A stretch of 64,000 bases of DNA from an uncultured Pelagibacteraceae bacterium (GTDB lineage: Bacteria > Pseudomonadota > Alphaproteobacteria > Pelagibacterales > Pelagibacteraceae), in contig CACGBP010000001.1 in the NCBI GenBank assembly GCA_902571375.1, positions 46,001 through 110,000 on the forward strand. Reading direction: 5' to 3'. Position 1 is the stretch's first letter; each line of letters begins with the position of its first letter. The notes under the pieces are model-generated. The model saw only the letters and a list, made by a program, of their open reading frames with translations. It did not search any database and was not told the DNA's origin. Below are positions 58,788 through 64,000 of this stretch, piece after piece. The translations under genes were made by a program, and so were the position numbers.

Positions 58788-60076
58788 TTTAGTCCAATTA
58801 TTTTTTCTGACTTTAATACATCTAATTTAATTTTTTTTGTCTCAAAAATCCTTCTGTCATTACCTTTTAATATTTTTCCTGATGGTAATTTTAACGTTTG
58901 AGAATTAATTTTTTCTCCATTCACAATTACTTCATAATGTAAATGAGGTCCTGTTGATTTACCAGTTGATCCAACATAACCTATTACTTGAGCTTGTTTC
59001 ACTCTAATTCCACTTCTTATTCCTTGAGCAAATTTTGACATGTGAGCATACACTGTTTGATATGTTGAATTATGTCTTATTACTATACAATTTCCCCCAC
59101 CTCCACACCAGCCAGCTTTTTTTATAACACCGTCACCCGATGCCATTATTGGGGTCCCCATCGGAGCTGCAAAGTCTGTACCTCGATGCATTTTGTTAAA
59201 TCCATCGATAGGATGTTTTCTCATACCGAATGGTGATGAAAGCCTGGCCCCATTAATAGGAGTTTTCATTAATGCTTTTTTTATACTCTTGCCATTTTTA
59301 TCATAGTGTCCTTCACTTCCCTCTTTATCAAAATAATATAGTGAATTACTTTCACCACTTAATATAAGATTTGCGTACAAAATATTTCCTGTTTCTATAA
59401 TTTTTTTATTGTCATCAACAAAGACCTCATACATAACTTGAAAACTATCTCGTTTTCTGATGTCTCTTTGAAAATCAACTTGAAAACCATAAACTCTTGC
59501 AAACTCAACTATTATATTTGGAGGTATTTTTTGTTGAACTGCTGATTTATATAAACTTTCTAATATTATATTCTCTTTGTATAAAATAGTTTTATTCAAA
59601 CTCGTAATCAATATTTTTTGATTAAAATCATTAGTCTCCAAATTTTTTGAGAGATATATCTTTTCAGTATTAGAAATTTTAAAAATAAATTCTTTAACAA
59701 TGTTATTTTTTTGATCTATAATTAACTGAATCTGTTGATTAGTTTTCAGTTGATTAATATTAATTTTTTTTGATAGTTTTTTTTTTAAATTAGAGATTTC
59801 TTCTTCATTAATTGAATATTGTTTTAAAATATTATCAAACGTTTCACCATTCGATATCTTATGATTTATTTTTTTAAACTTGGGCTCTAGATTTCTAAAT
59901 ATGTGCGAGATTGTTTTCTTAAAATAAACATTATTTATTGTATTCTTGTAGTTATTGTAAATAATTTTTTTATTGTAATTATAAAAAGAAGTGGAAATTA
60001 TAGTTACAATTATTAATGCTGCTAAAGCTACTACTTCAGCATTTTTTTTTAATTTTATTTTTATTTTATTAAACAT
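58784..60076 (-). CDS. M23 family metallopeptidase (LytM-type), membrane anchored
   Basis: RLSSPFGMRKHPIDGFNKMHRGTDFAAPMGTPIMASGDGVIKKAGWCGGGGNCIVIRH, STGKSTGPHLHYEVIVNG. Confidence 0.93.
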   Translation of the reverse strand: MFNKIKIKLKKNAEVVALAALIIVTIISTSFYNYNKKIIYNNYKNTINNVYFKKTISHIFRNLEPKFKKINHKISNGETFDNILKQYSINEEEISNLKKKLSKKININQLKTNQQIQLIIDQKNNIVKEFIFKISNTEKIYLSKNLETNDFNQKILITSLNKTILYKENIILESLYKSAVQQKIPPNIIVEFARVYGFQVDFQRDIRKRDSFQVMYEVFVDDNKKIIETGNILYANLILSGESNSLYYFDKEGSEGHYDKNGKSIKKALMKTPINGARLSSPFGMRKHPIDGFNKMHRGTDFAAPMGTPIMASGDGVIKKAGWCGGGGNCIVIRHNSTYQTVYAHMSKFAQGIRSGIRVKQAQVIGYVGSTGKSTGPHLHYEVIVNGEKINSQTLKLPSGKILKGNDRRIFETKKIKLDVLKSEKIIGLN

Positions 60077-60309
60077 TTAAAAATTTTAAGAGAATAAATT
60101 AATAGTTTAGGATTACAAAAAAATCAAAAAAAGCCTTTAAAAATCAAGCTTTTTTGTAGTTTTTTTTGATCTTATATGCTTGATTTCCTTTAATTTTAGC
60201 CTATAAGCATCAAACTTTCTCAAAAAATTATTGTATTTACAATAAATAAGCGAGGATTATTGGGCTTTTTGGTCCAATTAGCTATTTAAAAAGTAAAAAT
60301 TTAAGAAGA

Positions 60310-60354
60310 GAAGTGTGGACGGTTAAGGTTACCAAAATTTGTCGTACACACTTC
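60310..60354 (+). promoter_or_regulatory. rRNA leader hairpin 1
   Basis: Perfect arms GAAGTGTG (60310-60317) / CACACTTC (60347-60354). Confidence 0.5.
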
Positions 60355-60360
60355 AACATT

Positions 60361-60390
60361 TATATAAATTTTATTCTTAGAATTTATATA
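60361..60390 (+). promoter_or_regulatory. rRNA leader hairpin 2 immediately before 16S
   Basis: TATATAAATT-TTATTCTTAG-AATTTATATA, 10-bp perfect inverted repeat. Confidence 0.55.
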
Positions 60391-60412
60391 GAAGCTAGTG
60401 TGCGCCGTTTTT

Positions 60413-61889
<1,477 letters not shown>

Positions 61890-61986
61890 AAGGATGAGTG
61901 AAAATTTATTTTCATTCTAAATAATATACACGGATAATGTTGACCGTCCTCATTTCTCTTCTTAAGTTAGTGTTTCTCTTGCATGG

Positions 61987-62063
61987 GGGCCGGTAGCTCA
62001 GTTGGTTAGAGCACACCCTTGATAAGGGTGGGGTCGAAAGTTCGAGTCTTTCTCGGCCCACCA
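61987..62063 (+). tRNA. tRNA-Ile (GAT)
   Basis: GGGCCGG...ACCCTTGATAAGGGT...CGGCCCACCA in 16S-23S spacer. Confidence 0.97.
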
Positions 62064-62073
62064 ATAAGATCAT

Positions 62074-62149
62074 GGGGGATTAGCTCAGCTGGGAGAGCGC
62101 CTGATTTGCATTCAGGAGGTCAGCGGTTCGATCCCGCTATCCTCCACCA
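62074..62149 (+). tRNA. tRNA-Ala (TGC), with G3:U70
   Basis: GGGGGAT...CCTGATTTGCATTCAGG...ATCCTCCACCA. Confidence 0.97.
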
Positions 62150-62207
62150 AAAACACTTAGTTATGAAAAATTGTGAATAATAATAATTAATATCAATATC
62201 TATATCC

Positions 62208-62237
62208 GAACATTAGTAATGTTATTAGCTAATGTTC
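62208..62237 (+). other. 16S-23S spacer hairpin
   Basis: Perfect inverted repeat GAACATTAG (62208-62216) / CTAATGTTC (62229-62237). Confidence 0.6.
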
Positions 62238-62280
62238 AAAATAAAAATTTGATTCAACACAGAATTTTTTTCTGTGCATA

Positions 62281-64000
<1,720 letters not shown>

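Noticed and set aside
60170-60225. ATGCTT/AAGCAT inverted repeat in the rrn upstream region as an operator
   Set aside because: Only 6 bp of complementarity with a long spacer; expected by chance at this composition.

Overview
The window is AT-rich and very gene-dense. It is almost certainly a SAR11-type (Pelagibacterales, Alphaproteobacteria) chromosome segment: the 16S gene carries the SAR11 441-region signature GTCGGGGAAGAAAATGACTGTA and the C at the 806R primer site typical of SAR11. It encodes mostly core functions: def-fmt-truA, dapE-dapD, argB, yidC-yidD-rnpA-rpmH, murA-hisD-infA, cspA, tRNA-His-hisS-hisZ-hisG, a nuclease block (rmuC, MGME1/phage-like PD-(D/E)XK, ExoI-like), folC-accD-trpABF-pyrF-ihfB-rpsA, aroA-lptB-lptC-kdsD-rnd, gcrA, argD-argF, kdsB-pheA, ffs-dnaX-ybaB-recR, glcB, accA, secA, argJ, ubiG, lysC-ispG-prfA-prmC, an M23 peptidase, and an rRNA operon (16S-tRNAIle-tRNAAla-23S, running off the right edge). 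No CRISPR, IS element, prophage or toxin island was seen. The strongest candidate for something undescribed is at 17.95-21.3 kb. A 33-codon ORF ending ...GVHFHFHAG-stop, with a hairpin wrapped around its stop codon, precedes tRNA-His(GTG). That tRNA lies 4 nt upstream of the hisS start codon, and the only SD-like AAGG for hisS lies inside the tRNA acceptor stem. This suggests a compact histidine-responsive control unit, which is a hypothesis and untested. Other observations: AccA with a C-terminal TM tail, glcB without room for the glycine riboswitch described in SAR11, a SET-domain/HDAC-like pair, unannotated small ORFs, and expected neighbours (cmk, lptA, engB) absent from conserved blocks.
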